NCBI GenBank assembly: GCA_942491935.1
Contig: CALOCZ010000064.1
Location: 1 to 64,000, forward strand
From: JAGTVG01 sp942491935
Lineage (GTDB): Bacteria > Bacteroidota > Bacteroidia > Cytophagales > Cyclobacteriaceae
Direction of reading: 5' to 3'
Length of the DNA: 64,000 nt
Part shown: piece after piece, positions 36,736-46,224 of the stretch
Layout: each line of letters starts with the position of its first letter
Numbering within the stretch: position 1 is the stretch's first letter
Notes under the pieces: generated by a model
Told to the model about the DNA's origin: nothing
The model's input: only the letters and a program-made list of their open reading frames with translations
Database searches by the model: none
Position numbers and translations under genes: made by a program

Positions 36736-38208
36736 TTAATTAATAACAATTTTTTCTTTTTCGTCATCCCAAAACACTTTCTTTCCTTTCCTGTACGATA
36801 CTGTTGCCATATGTGCAGTAATGGCTTCTTCGAAACCCTTGTCGATATCGCAGCTCGGTTTTTTGTTTTTCCTTATACAATTTAACCATTCAGCCAGATG
36901 CAGATGTGTAGTGTCGTAGCGTTTTCCACCCTGATATGTATACATTAATCCCCGGTCTGCAAAATACTTTGAGGTAGCAGATGTCAATCCATCTATTTCC
37001 AGATTCTCCCTACTATAATTCACCATGGGTTTGCTGGGATCAATAATGCCGGCTTCAATTCGATTTTTATATTTTGTCGATTCTGATTCAGCCCATACCC
37101 TTAAAGATTTCCCTAATTCAAGGGTTGCATCGGTGCCCATAATTAAGGTTCCCCTGGGTGTTCCGTTGGCAAGGGTACCACTATATATAAGACTGAGTTT
37201 CTTATCTTCATACTCAAAATTTGCCTGAAACACATCCGGAACATCCCTGCCATCCCTATAATGATATATTCCTCCGGAAGCTACTGCCGAACCGGGAATC
37301 CCAAGGTTCAGAATTGAATTTAAAGCATCATATTCATGTGTCAAAAGATCACCGGCCATGCCGGTTCCATAATCGTACCAGCAACGCCACCTGAAATACC
37401 GCGCTGCATCAAATGGCATTTTATTCTCAGCCGGTCCCTCAAACATCTCCCAATCGATTGTGTTTATGCTTCCATCTTCTTCAATTGGCCACAGCCAGGC
37501 CCCGAAAGGGTTATTCCTGTTTGTAGTTGTTTCCACCAGGGAGATTTTACCCAGGGTTCCCTGATCAATGAGTTGTTTAGCTTTCTGGTTTGAGTCACTT
37601 TGTCTACCCTGATGCCCTAATTGAAAAATTATACCTTCTGTCTTAATGATATTGCGTAATTGGACTGCTTCCTCTGCAGTACGTGTCATACATTTTTCAA
37701 GATATATATGTTTCCCGGCTCTGGCCGCTTCAGAAGCCATGGCAGCATGCCAATGATCAGGCGTTGCAATGATCACTGCATCTATTGATTTTTCATTTAA
37801 TAGTTCCTTGTAATCACGATATACTTTTGCTTTTCCGCTAAATGCCAGCCCCCCCTTTTTCATTCGTGTATCATAAACATCACATACTCCTGCAACCTCA
37901 ACTCCCAGGTCATTCAGATCATAAAATTCTTTCAATGCTGTATTGCGAGGTTCCTTTGCTGCTTTTAACTTTTGTTCTTCAATCCAATCCTCAGTGGCAA
38001 ATCCCATAGCCCGGGCGAGTTGTTCCCCCCTGAACCCAAATCCTATAATGCCCAACCGGATCTTTTCATCAGTTTTTCCTATTTTTCTGCTTTCTTCGGT
38101 CAAGGCAGCCATTGAGGGATCAATTTGTCCTGAAAAGGTCAGTAAACCCATGCCCCCAATAAATTCCCTACGCCCAAGAAGTCTTTTGTCTGTTTTATTA
38201 TTTCTCAT
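36736..38208 (-). CDS. Tat-exported Gfo/Idh/MocA-family oxidoreductase
   Basis: 490-aa protein. A twin-arginine signal ('LGRREFIGGMGLLTFSG') precedes a Rossmann domain starting 'IRLGIIGFGFRGEQLARAMG' (about 50-69). The EKP-type block is 'YLEKCMTRTAEEAVQLR' (about 170-186), with Cys in place of Pro. 'QLGHQGRQSDSNQKAKQLID' follows. The C-domain has 'DYGTGMAGDLLTHEYDALN', which holds the family histidine. This is the exported, GH109-like branch of the family, known for NAD that stays bound through the cycle, which suits Tat export of the folded holoenzyme. Operon with the sugar isomerase downstream. Substrate unknown; a glycoside or polyol is likely. Confidence 0.87.
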   Translation of the reverse strand: MRNNKTDKRLLGRREFIGGMGLLTFSGQIDPSMAALTEESRKIGKTDEKIRLGIIGFGFRGEQLARAMGFATEDWIEEQKLKAAKEPRNTALKEFYDLNDLGVEVAGVCDVYDTRMKKGGLAFSGKAKVYRDYKELLNEKSIDAVIIATPDHWHAAMASEAARAGKHIYLEKCMTRTAEEAVQLRNIIKTEGIIFQLGHQGRQSDSNQKAKQLIDQGTLGKISLVETTTNRNNPFGAWLWPIEEDGSINTIDWEMFEGPAENKMPFDAARYFRWRCWYDYGTGMAGDLLTHEYDALNSILNLGIPGSAVASGGIYHYRDGRDVPDVFQANFEYEDKKLSLIYSGTLANGTPRGTLIMGTDATLELGKSLRVWAESESTKYKNRIEAGIIDPSKPMVNYSRENLEIDGLTSATSKYFADRGLMYTYQGGKRYDTTHLHLAEWLNCIRKNKKPSCDIDKGFEEAITAHMATVSYRKGKKVFWDDEKEKIVIN

Positions 38209-38435
38209 GTACAGACTTGTTGAAAAATCCTGATGTTGTGAAAAAATTTCTACTCAATTTAGAAATTAAATCCTTTACTTTCAATTTCATGCATTAATTA
38301 AAAATAAGAATGGAAGATCGTAGACAATTATTCTGCCGTTTAACATAAATTTAATATACTTAAGATCATTTATGTGTATTTTGCTTTTCTTTGATAAAGA
38401 ACAAATATGTAAATTCGTTGATCAATTAAGATTCA

Positions 38436-40751
38436 GTGGAGTATACACCCAACAATGAGGTTTCTTCCGGGCGAAAGCTTGCAGCTATAATGTTTACAGA
38501 CATTGTGGGGTATACTGCAATGATGCAACAGAACGAGGAAGATGGCCTGAAACGGGTTGAGCACCACCGGGTAATACTTGAAAAATATATTAGCCTTCAT
38601 AATGGGAATATCCTTCAGTATTATGGAGATGGCACTCTTTCAATTTTTGAAAGTGCCTATGACGCAGTTTTATGCGCTATTGCCATTCAGAAAGAACTAT
38701 CCCAGGAACCCACTGTACCTTTAAGAATTGGTATACATCTAGGGGAAGTCGTCGTTAAAAAGAACGCGATATTTGGAGATGGGGTTAATGTTGCCTCCAG
38801 AATACAGGCATTGAGTGTTTCAGGGGGAATATTAATTTCAGATTCAATTTTTCGGCAAATAAGAAACCAGGCGGAATTTAGATTTAAGGAACTCGGAGAA
38901 TATAAATTAAAAAATGTTGATTTACCTGTAGGTATATATGCCATTTCAAACAAAGGCTTACCAATTCCCAATAAGGAGTACATTGACAAAAAAGCAAGCA
39001 GTTCACAAAAACTTTCTGTAATAAGAAAGATCCCTGCTTTTGCCAGATGGCTGGTACTGATGGCCACTATCATCATCATCGGTTTCTCCATCTATCTTGC
39101 CAGACAGGTTTTCTGGGGAGAGGCTGAATTCAATCCATCCCCGAAATCTGTAGCTGTCCTTCCTTTCGCCAATTTAAGCCAGGATCCGGAACAGGAATAT
39201 TTTAGTGATGGGATTACGGAGGATATCCTCAATCATCTATCAAAAATTTCCGGATTAGAAGTGAAATCCAGAACTTCTACACTACAATACAAGGACAAAC
39301 TCTTACCGATTCCTGAAATCGGGCGTGAACTTGAGGTAGCCAACATACTTGAAGGTAGTGTAAGAAAGGAAGGCAATAAAATCAGGATCGTAGCTCAGTT
39401 GATCGATACTCAAAATGACATTCACATCTGGTCTGAGACATATGATCGTGAAATGACCGAACTATTCAATATACAAAGTGAGATAGCCATTGAAATCGCG
39501 AATGTACTGCAGACAAAATTATCTTCTTCTGAGATGCGATACCTGCAGTCCAGCCAATACTCGGCAAGTGATATAACAGCATATGATTACGCACTCAGAG
39601 CCAGGGAAATACTGAAAAACTGGAATAATGTCAGCGATCTTGAGAATGTACTTCAATTGCTTGAACAATCCGTCGAGCTTGATCCTAGCTTTGCGTATGG
39701 ATACACCATGATTGGAACTGTTTTGCATTTTGATATGAGGACTATAGGTGTTCCTACACAGATCTGGATCGATGAGGCATTGCATATGGCTGAAATTGCT
39801 ATAAATCTGGACTCAACACTTCCTGAAGCATATTTATTGAGAAGTTATGCATTAAAATCAAAATTTGGCAAAAGTAAATCCGTCCATGCGGATCTCTGGA
39901 AAGCATATGAACTGGATCCGGGAAATCCGACCGTCATGTTTGTGCTTGGATACAACCTGATCGAAGATGGAAAATATAATGAAGGGGCATCGATGATCAT
40001 TAAATCCATTAATCTTGGCTATACCAAAAAAGATACTGACTACTATGTCCGATGGGGAAATATATATGAGTTAATAGGAAATTTCAGAAAAGCAGAAAAA
40101 CTGTATTTACAATGTAAAAACCTGGCGCCTGGCTGGTCGGAAGCTTATTCAATATTAGGTAGGTTATATTTAAAATGGGACAAATATGAAGAGGCGCTTG
40201 AAATGTTTTCAGAGGGCTTGAATATTGTCCCTGAAGATCCATTAATGATTGACAATATGGCCTGGACTTATTTTCGTATGGATATTCTGGACAGTGCATC
40301 ATATTATTGGTCACAATACGAGTCGCTTGAGCGAAATTTTATGGATAGAACGCAATATGTTCCCTTCAGGCACCGGTTGGCCTATACTAAACTGGAATCT
40401 GGTAATGAAGTCGAAGCACAAGCCTTGTTTGAGGAACAAATGCAACTGGATATGGAGCAACAGCAGGGATTCAGAGGATACGGTGCCTGGAAAAAAGGAA
40501 GCCATTATTATGACCTTGGAGTTGTAAACGCATACTTGGGAAATTCCGATGAAGCCATCATGTGGCTTGACAGCGCTGCAAGTTACGGATTTTTGGATGT
40601 ATCATTTGCAAATGATGATCCATTGCTTGATGGTATACGTAAAGATGATCGTTTCCAGGCCCTTATTGCCAAAAAAGAGCAAGAGCATATGATGTTGGTC
40701 AACGCCTACAAGGAAGAGATGAAAAACCAGAAACAAAATCTCCCTAAGTAA
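38436..40751 (+). CDS. Class III nucleotide cyclase with TM anchor, TolB-like domain and TPRs
   Basis: 771-aa signalling protein starting at GTG 38436. The cyclase domain (about 12-165) has the metal aspartates in 'MFTDIVGYTAMM' and 'YYGDGTLSIFES', and the transition-state Asn/Arg in 'GDGVNVASRIQA'. The adenine-specifying lysine expected five residues before the aspartate-glycine ('KTIGD') is Gln here ('LQYYGD'), so nucleotide specificity is uncertain. One TM helix (about 205-225) precedes a TolB/FlgO-like domain ('SVAVLPFANLSQDPEQEYFS', to about 355), then TPR repeats to near the end. The cyclase faces the cytoplasm and the TPR part the periplasm. A truncated relative lies at 59890-60069. 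Divergent from the Tat oxidoreductase gene. Confidence 0.9.
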   Translation: MEYTPNNEVSSGRKLAAIMFTDIVGYTAMMQQNEEDGLKRVEHHRVILEKYISLHNGNILQYYGDGTLSIFESAYDAVLCAIAIQKELSQEPTVPLRIGIHLGEVVVKKNAIFGDGVNVASRIQALSVSGGILISDSIFRQIRNQAEFRFKELGEYKLKNVDLPVGIYAISNKGLPIPNKEYIDKKASSSQKLSVIRKIPAFARWLVLMATIIIIGFSIYLARQVFWGEAEFNPSPKSVAVLPFANLSQDPEQEYFSDGITEDILNHLSKISGLEVKSRTSTLQYKDKLLPIPEIGRELEVANILEGSVRKEGNKIRIVAQLIDTQNDIHIWSETYDREMTELFNIQSEIAIEIANVLQTKLSSSEMRYLQSSQYSASDITAYDYALRAREILKNWNNVSDLENVLQLLEQSVELDPSFAYGYTMIGTVLHFDMRTIGVPTQIWIDEALHMAEIAINLDSTLPEAYLLRSYALKSKFGKSKSVHADLWKAYELDPGNPTVMFVLGYNLIEDGKYNEGASMIIKSINLGYTKKDTDYYVRWGNIYELIGNFRKAEKLYLQCKNLAPGWSEAYSILGRLYLKWDKYEEALEMFSEGLNIVPEDPLMIDNMAWTYFRMDILDSASYYWSQYESLERNFMDRTQYVPFRHRLAYTKLESGNEVEAQALFEEQMQLDMEQQQGFRGYGAWKKGSHYYDLGVVNAYLGNSDEAIMWLDSAASYGFLDVSFANDDPLLDGIRKDDRFQALIAKKEQEHMMLVNAYKEEMKNQKQNLPK

Positions 40752-40926
40752 ATTTCACATCCCTTTATTGATGATCTTAAGTACCGAAAAACGAAGTACT
40801 TTGATTCAATTGGTTTTTAAGCTAAATTTAAAATTGATCGTACATGATCCGGATTTTTCCTAAAGAGGCATTTTTGTTTCTATATTGATGAGGAACTATT
40901 GCATTTTTTAATAAATATTTATCGTT

Positions 40927-42331
40927 ATGAAAACTACAAGAACCAAATCAATTTTTTCAATTACGGCAATCATTTTTTCAAGTTTAGCCATATTTCAATG
41001 TCAGCCCGATGAAGATAAACTGGAAACAAGACTCAGGGAGGCCATTGATGAAATCGCAATTATAAACACCCATGAGCACCAACGTTCTCCACATGAGTTA
41101 CTTGATGAGCGATATGGATTTTACCACCTGCTTGAATTCAGCTATCTTGCGTCAGATGTTCGTTCATCCGGAGCGGTGGGACAAAGAATGGAAGCATTAG
41201 ATTCGTTGAGCGCTAAGGTCTTATGGGAAAGCTATGGGCCTGGATTAGATTTTAGTAGAAATACAAGTTATTACAGCCATTTTGTAAAGGGATTTAATAA
41301 ACTTTATGGATTTGATGCACTTTATTTCACGGAGGAAAACATACCTCAACTTTCACGTCAAATCGAGGAAAATTATCAGGATTATGGGGCCTGGTTTGAT
41401 GAAGCATTTAATAATGCTGGTTTTGAATTGATGTTCAATGATCAATACTGGGATCCGTTTAATTGTGATTTAAATGATAAGTATTTTGCTCTAGTATTCC
41501 ATATCAATCCACTGGTAATGGAGGTAAGCAATAAGCCCACCCCTGGGAAGTGAAAAGAGCAATATATATCAGCAGGCTGAAGATGATGGATTTTCCATAG
41601 CAGATCTTGATGAATATCTGGCCTATTGTGATTATCTGTTTACAAAAAATTTAAATAACAATGTTGTATGTGTTAAAAACTCCATGACCTACTCAAGATC
41701 ACTCGATTATGAGGATATTTCATATGAAGAGGCCAAAGATTTATTCAGCAAATCCTCTTCTAAGTTGAGCAAGGTTGAATCCAAAAAATTACAGGATTTT
41801 ATGTTCCATTGGGTCATACAAAAATCTGCGGAACATGATCTTCCGATTCAGATCCATACTGGATATCTGGCAGGGAATGGCAACGTTCTTGACAATGGCA
41901 AACCGGTTAAACTGAATAATCTTTTCCTGAAATACCCCGAGGCAAAATTCGTGCTTTTTCATGGAGGATTTCCCTGGACAGGTGAATATGCTGCTTTAGG
42001 TAAAATGTTTCCTAACGTATTTCTTGACATCGTATGGTTGCCTCAAATTTCAAGGGAGGAGGCTGTATCAGCCCTCGATGTAATGCTGGATTGCATGCCT
42101 TATAATAAGTTTTTCTGGGGTGGTGATTGTGCCCTGATAGAAGAGTCAACAGGATCACTCGAATTTGGAAAAGACGTGCTCGCAGAAGTTCTCGCGAACA
42201 GGATTGAAAGGGGATTATTAACAGAGGAAGTAGCTATAGATATTGCAAGAAGGATGTTCAGGGAGAATGCTATTGAAACTTTTCAATTGAGCAAAAAACT
42301 GAATCAGGATTTCGACCGAATGAAGATGTGA
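40927..42331 (+). CDS. Amidohydrolase-2-type metal-dependent hydrolase, frameshifted
   Basis: Exported TIM-barrel hydrolase with a signal peptide and a possible lipobox cysteine ('SLAIFQCQPDEDK'). The metal motif is 'IAIINTHEHQRSP' (about 48-60). The second half includes 'LPIQIHTGYLAGNG', 'FVLFHGGFPWTGE', 'VFLDIVWLPQIS' and 'FFWGGDCALIEES', all typical of the amidohydrolase-2 family. The gene is split: frame one is 40927-41553, and frame two is open from about 41528 with its first ATG only at 41684. Removing one C from the CCCC at 41540-41543 restores a product of about 467 aa reading 'GSEKSNIYQQAEDDGFSIAD' across the join. It lies between the cyclase gene and an Fe-S gene, with no clear operon link. 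Substrate unknown. Confidence 0.8.
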
Positions 42332-42425
42332 AGTTGGATGTTTGATGTGTATTTAAAATATCAGGACACAAAACTTAATCTTAAAAAAATGTTCTTGTTG
42401 CATTAGTAAGCATCTAATCAATACT

Positions 42426-43715
42426 ATGGCCCATCACACCTTAAAAACTGGTTATTCGGATTTAGTCACACGGCTTAACAAATTTCCTCAGGGGGCACCG
42501 CCTGACAAACTCCTTTACCAGATTCTTGAGATGCTATTCAGTGAAAAAGAAGCCAGGCTAGTCGCCCTTTTACCTATAAAACCTTTTAAGGCAAAAAAAG
42601 CGGCCAGAACCTGGAAACTGGATTTGAAAACCACACAGAATATTCTTGACAAATTGGCTGACCGGGCAATACTTGTGGACATACATCAAAATGGTGACAT
42701 TGAATATGTACTACCGCCTCCTATGGCCGGCTTTTTTGAATTCTCTATGATGCGAATTCGAAATGATATTGACCAGAAATTGCTTAGTGAACTTTTTTAT
42801 CAATACATGAATGTAGAAGAGGATTTTATTAAAGCACTTTTCACAGAGGGACAGACACGATTAGGACGGACTTTTGTTCACGAACCAGCTTTATCGGAAG
42901 AAAACGCCCTACACGTTTTGGATTTTGAGAGAGCATCTAACATAATTGAAACAGCTACACATATGGCAGTGGGAACCTGCTACTGCCGACATAAAATGTT
43001 ACATATGGGTCAGGCTTGTGAAGCCCCTCTCGATATATGCATGACCTTTAATAACATAGCCGCTTCTCTTATTAGACACAATATAGCCAGAAAGGTTGAC
43101 AAAATTGAAGGCATGGACCTATTGGAGGAAGCATACCACTCCAATCTCGTTCAATTTGGTGAAAATGTTCGTGAAAGTGTAAACTTTATCTGTAATTGCT
43201 GCAGTTGTTGCTGTGAAGCAATGATTGCAGCAAGAAGATTCGCAATATTAAATCCGGTTCATACTACAAATTTTTTACCTGAATTATACAATAACCAGTG
43301 TAATGGATGTGGGAAATGTGTGGATGTATGTCCCGTTGATGCAATGACCCTGACATCGGCTAATGTTCCTCAAAAACCAAAAAAGAAAAAAGCAAACCTG
43401 AATACAGAAATATGCCTGGGGTGTGGACTTTGTGCAAAAGTTTGTGATAAAAACCATATTGTACTTAAAGAAAGATCAAAAAGAGTGATTACCCCACTTA
43501 ATGGAACACATAGAGCTGTAATCATGGCCATCGAAAGAGGAAAATTACAAAATCTGATTTTTGATAACCAGGTATTGTGGAGCCATCGGGCATTGGCCGG
43601 AATCCTCGGTGTAATTTTAAAATTGCCACCGATTAAGCAAGTCATGGCTAACAGGCAGGTCAAATCCAGATATCTCGAAGGGTTGATCCATAGAATGGAG
43701 GGTGATTGGTTTTAA
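42426..43715 (+). CDS. Winged-helix-like 4Fe-4S protein with CNCCxCCC cysteine cluster
   Basis: 429-aa cytoplasmic protein of an uncharacterised family. The N-terminal 100 residues resemble a winged-helix fold ('LVALLPIKPFKAKKAARTWK' followed by 'ILDKLADRAILVD'). The middle has 'GTCYCRHKMLHMGQACEAPL' and a dense cluster 'FICNCCSCCCEAM' (about 255-267). Two [4Fe-4S] ferredoxin motifs follow: 'CNGCGKCVDVCPVDAM' and 'CLGCGLCAKVCDKNHIV'. The many cysteines suggest several Fe-S clusters or a metal-thiolate site. Related proteins occur in anaerobes, but no activity is established that I can name. Neighbours give no clear partner. Confidence 0.75.
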   Translation: MAHHTLKTGYSDLVTRLNKFPQGAPPDKLLYQILEMLFSEKEARLVALLPIKPFKAKKAARTWKLDLKTTQNILDKLADRAILVDIHQNGDIEYVLPPPMAGFFEFSMMRIRNDIDQKLLSELFYQYMNVEEDFIKALFTEGQTRLGRTFVHEPALSEENALHVLDFERASNIIETATHMAVGTCYCRHKMLHMGQACEAPLDICMTFNNIAASLIRHNIARKVDKIEGMDLLEEAYHSNLVQFGENVRESVNFICNCCSCCCEAMIAARRFAILNPVHTTNFLPELYNNQCNGCGKCVDVCPVDAMTLTSANVPQKPKKKKANLNTEICLGCGLCAKVCDKNHIVLKERSKRVITPLNGTHRAVIMAIERGKLQNLIFDNQVLWSHRALAGILGVILKLPPIKQVMANRQVKSRYLEGLIHRMEGDWF

Positions 43716-43881
43716 ATGTTTTCTATATAAAATCCATATAAATTAATTCTCTCGTCGTGGAACGACTTAAGGGCATAAAGATATCATGTAAGATATAAAC
43801 CTGATCCTGAAAATTCTTAAATTGTTAGTGTTAATTATTTGAATTAAATTCGATAGGATTTTTTAAACAAATTATAAAGTC

Positions 43882-46190
43882 TTGTCTCGGGTATTTTTTA
43901 TATTACTATTGAATCTCTGTTTCCCCTCATATTTTTTATTTGGGAACCAGGAAGACGATATTCTGCTAATTCCTAAGACAATAGAATCTATAAACTTTGA
44001 TGGCATCTGTGATGATCCTTTATGGAATTCAATGACACCAATTGAATTACAAATGTTCAGGCCCAACCATGGTCAGTCATCTTCTGAAAAATCTGAAATA
44101 TTTATAACTTTTGATGACCAGTATTTGTACCTGGCCGGCAGAATGTATTATGAAAATGGCGCCCGGGTTATTGCCACCACAAAAAAAAGAGATCCAAACA
44201 CCGGGGGGAACGATAATTTTGGAATACTTCTGGATACCTTTAACGACAATGAGTCGGCCTTATGCTTTGAAACCCAGCCAACCGGGTTGCGATCAGATTT
44301 TGCCATTTCGAATGATGCGCAGGCTATCCCTCCTCCAGACCCTTTGAACGAAGCTGGAATACTTCTGGGATGTGGAAACTACCATCCAGGGAGATGTATG
44401 GCACGTTGAAATGAGAATTCCATTTTCCGATCTTCGTTTTCAGGATAATGATGGAGAAGTTATCATGGGTATGACCATCTGGCGGATGATTGCCAGTGTC
44501 CAGGAATTTGCAGTTTATCCGCTTGTAACGAATGCCTTCGGTACTTTTGGCATATGGAAGCCTTCTCAAGCTAAAAAGATCTTATTAAAGGGCGTTAAAA
44601 GAACCAAACCACTTTATTTAACACCGTATGTGCTTGCAGGTTTAGAGCAATATACAGATATGAATGCCGACGAATCCCAATATGTTAAACACGACGATTA
44701 TACAATTAACGCAGGGCTGGATCTTAAATACCCCATAACGAGCAATATGACTTTAGATCTGACAATCAATACGGACTTTGCACAGGTGGAGGTGGATGAC
44801 CAGATGGTTAACCTGACGCGTTTTTCATTATTTTTTCCAGAAAAAAGGCAATTTTTCCTGGAAAGATCCAGCATATTCACCATTAACACTGGTTATTTAG
44901 ACCAATTATTTTACAGCAGACGCATCGGATTGTATGAAGGGGACATCATTCCAATCATGGGCAGGAGCAAGACTTGTCGGACGTGCAGGAAAATACGATA
45001 TCGGATTTATGGATATGCAGACTGGCGATCATGATTATTATAATGAAGATGAAGACTCCATTGAACACATTCCTTCAACGAATTATGGTCTTCTCAGGCT
45101 TAGAAAGCAGGTCATCAATCCCAGGAGTTACATAGGCGGCATGGTGACCAGTAAAATCGACATAAATGGAAAATATAATATCAATACAGCCGTTGACGGC
45201 ATTTTTAATCCATTCAGGAATGATTATTTGACTTTTAATTATACACAGACTTTTGACACGGATGTCGATTATAACAATGACGTTTTTGATCATGGAAAAT
45301 TCTACTTTAACTGGGAGAACAGATCAAATGTTGGATTGAGCTATGAATTATTTTTATCGCGTGCGGGCCAATATTATGATCCTCAGATGGGATTTGAATT
45401 GATGGAAGATTATTCCAGGTTGTTTGGCAGTTTAAGCTATGGTTGGGTGTATAATGAAGAAAACAAGAAAATATTAAGTCAGCAGATTACCGGATGGATA
45501 TGGATTAATAAAAGAAATTCAGATTGGACAACAGACGTTCAAAAGATTTCAGCGGGATATAATTTCTCTATGAAAAGTGGATTCCGGGGAAATTTTATGC
45601 TGACTGATTCCGACGAGGAGCTTGATGAAATTTTTGAACTTTCTGATGATGTATACTTTCCGGAAGGAAAATATCACTATACTACCCTGGAAGGAAGTTT
45701 CAGCACGCCTTCCAATAAATTAATATCTCTCAGGACTATGGTGAATGCAGGCACATATTATGATGGGAAGATACTAAACCTGGGACCTGCACAAATCACA
45801 TTCAGGCCGTCGTCAAGTGTAAATCTTGGATTGGATTATCAATACAGCCTGGTTACTATAGAAGATAGGGACCAGGAATTTACCTCCCATCTGGCCAGGC
45901 TTAAAACGGAATTCACCTTCACAACAAAAGTGTCCTTATCTATGTTCTTTCAGTATAGTTCAAATGATAAATTCGGTATTAACAATGTACGGTTCAGGTA
46001 TAATCCCAGGGAAGGGAATGACCTCTACATAGTATACAGTGATGAGTACAATACGCATCTCAATCGTGAAATCCCAACCCTGCCCTTCGCTGAATCCCGT
46101 AAGCTGGTCGTAAAATATACGTATACCTTTATCATCGGGGATAAACGGAAAAAGCGGGAAAAACACATTATCAACTACCGGTATAACTAA
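43882..46190 (+). CDS. DUF5916 outer-membrane-type protein with CBM9-like domain, frameshifted twice
   Basis: Secreted protein, about 768 aa when joined. A TTG start at 43882 gives a good signal peptide ('VFFILLLNLCFPSYFLFG'). A carbohydrate-binding family 9-like domain follows ('INFDGICDDPLWNSMTPIEL', 'FITFDDQYLYLAGRMYY'). The DUF5916 beta-barrel-like region begins 'LFFPEKRQFFLERSSIF' and 'FYSRRIGLYEGD'. Three frames are used: 43882-44409, 44372-45034 and 44934-46190. Dropping one G at 44355-44356 joins 'DPLNEA' to 'FWDVETTIQGD'. Dropping one base near 44963 gives 'PIMGGARLVGRAGKYDIGFM'. The final strands end in 'YTYTFIIGDKR', as in outer-membrane barrels. Function in the phylum is uncertain. 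Confidence 0.8.
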
Positions 46191-46224
46191 ATGTCAAGAT
46201 TTTTCTTCGCGAAATAAATTCAAT

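Noticed and set aside
38386..38420. Possible promoter (TTTG and TAAATTCG) before the cyclase gene
   Set aside because: The -7 box has a mismatch and the spacing to TTTG (16 bases) is too short for the Bacteroidota pattern.
43745..43765. GTCGT-GGA-ACGAC hairpin after the Fe-S gene
   Set aside because: Five-base stem without a T-run; too weak for a terminator.
46206..46222. AATAAATT-C-AATTTATT palindrome between two convergent genes
   Set aside because: Entirely A/T apart from the centre and overlapping stop-codon surroundings; too weak to call a terminator.
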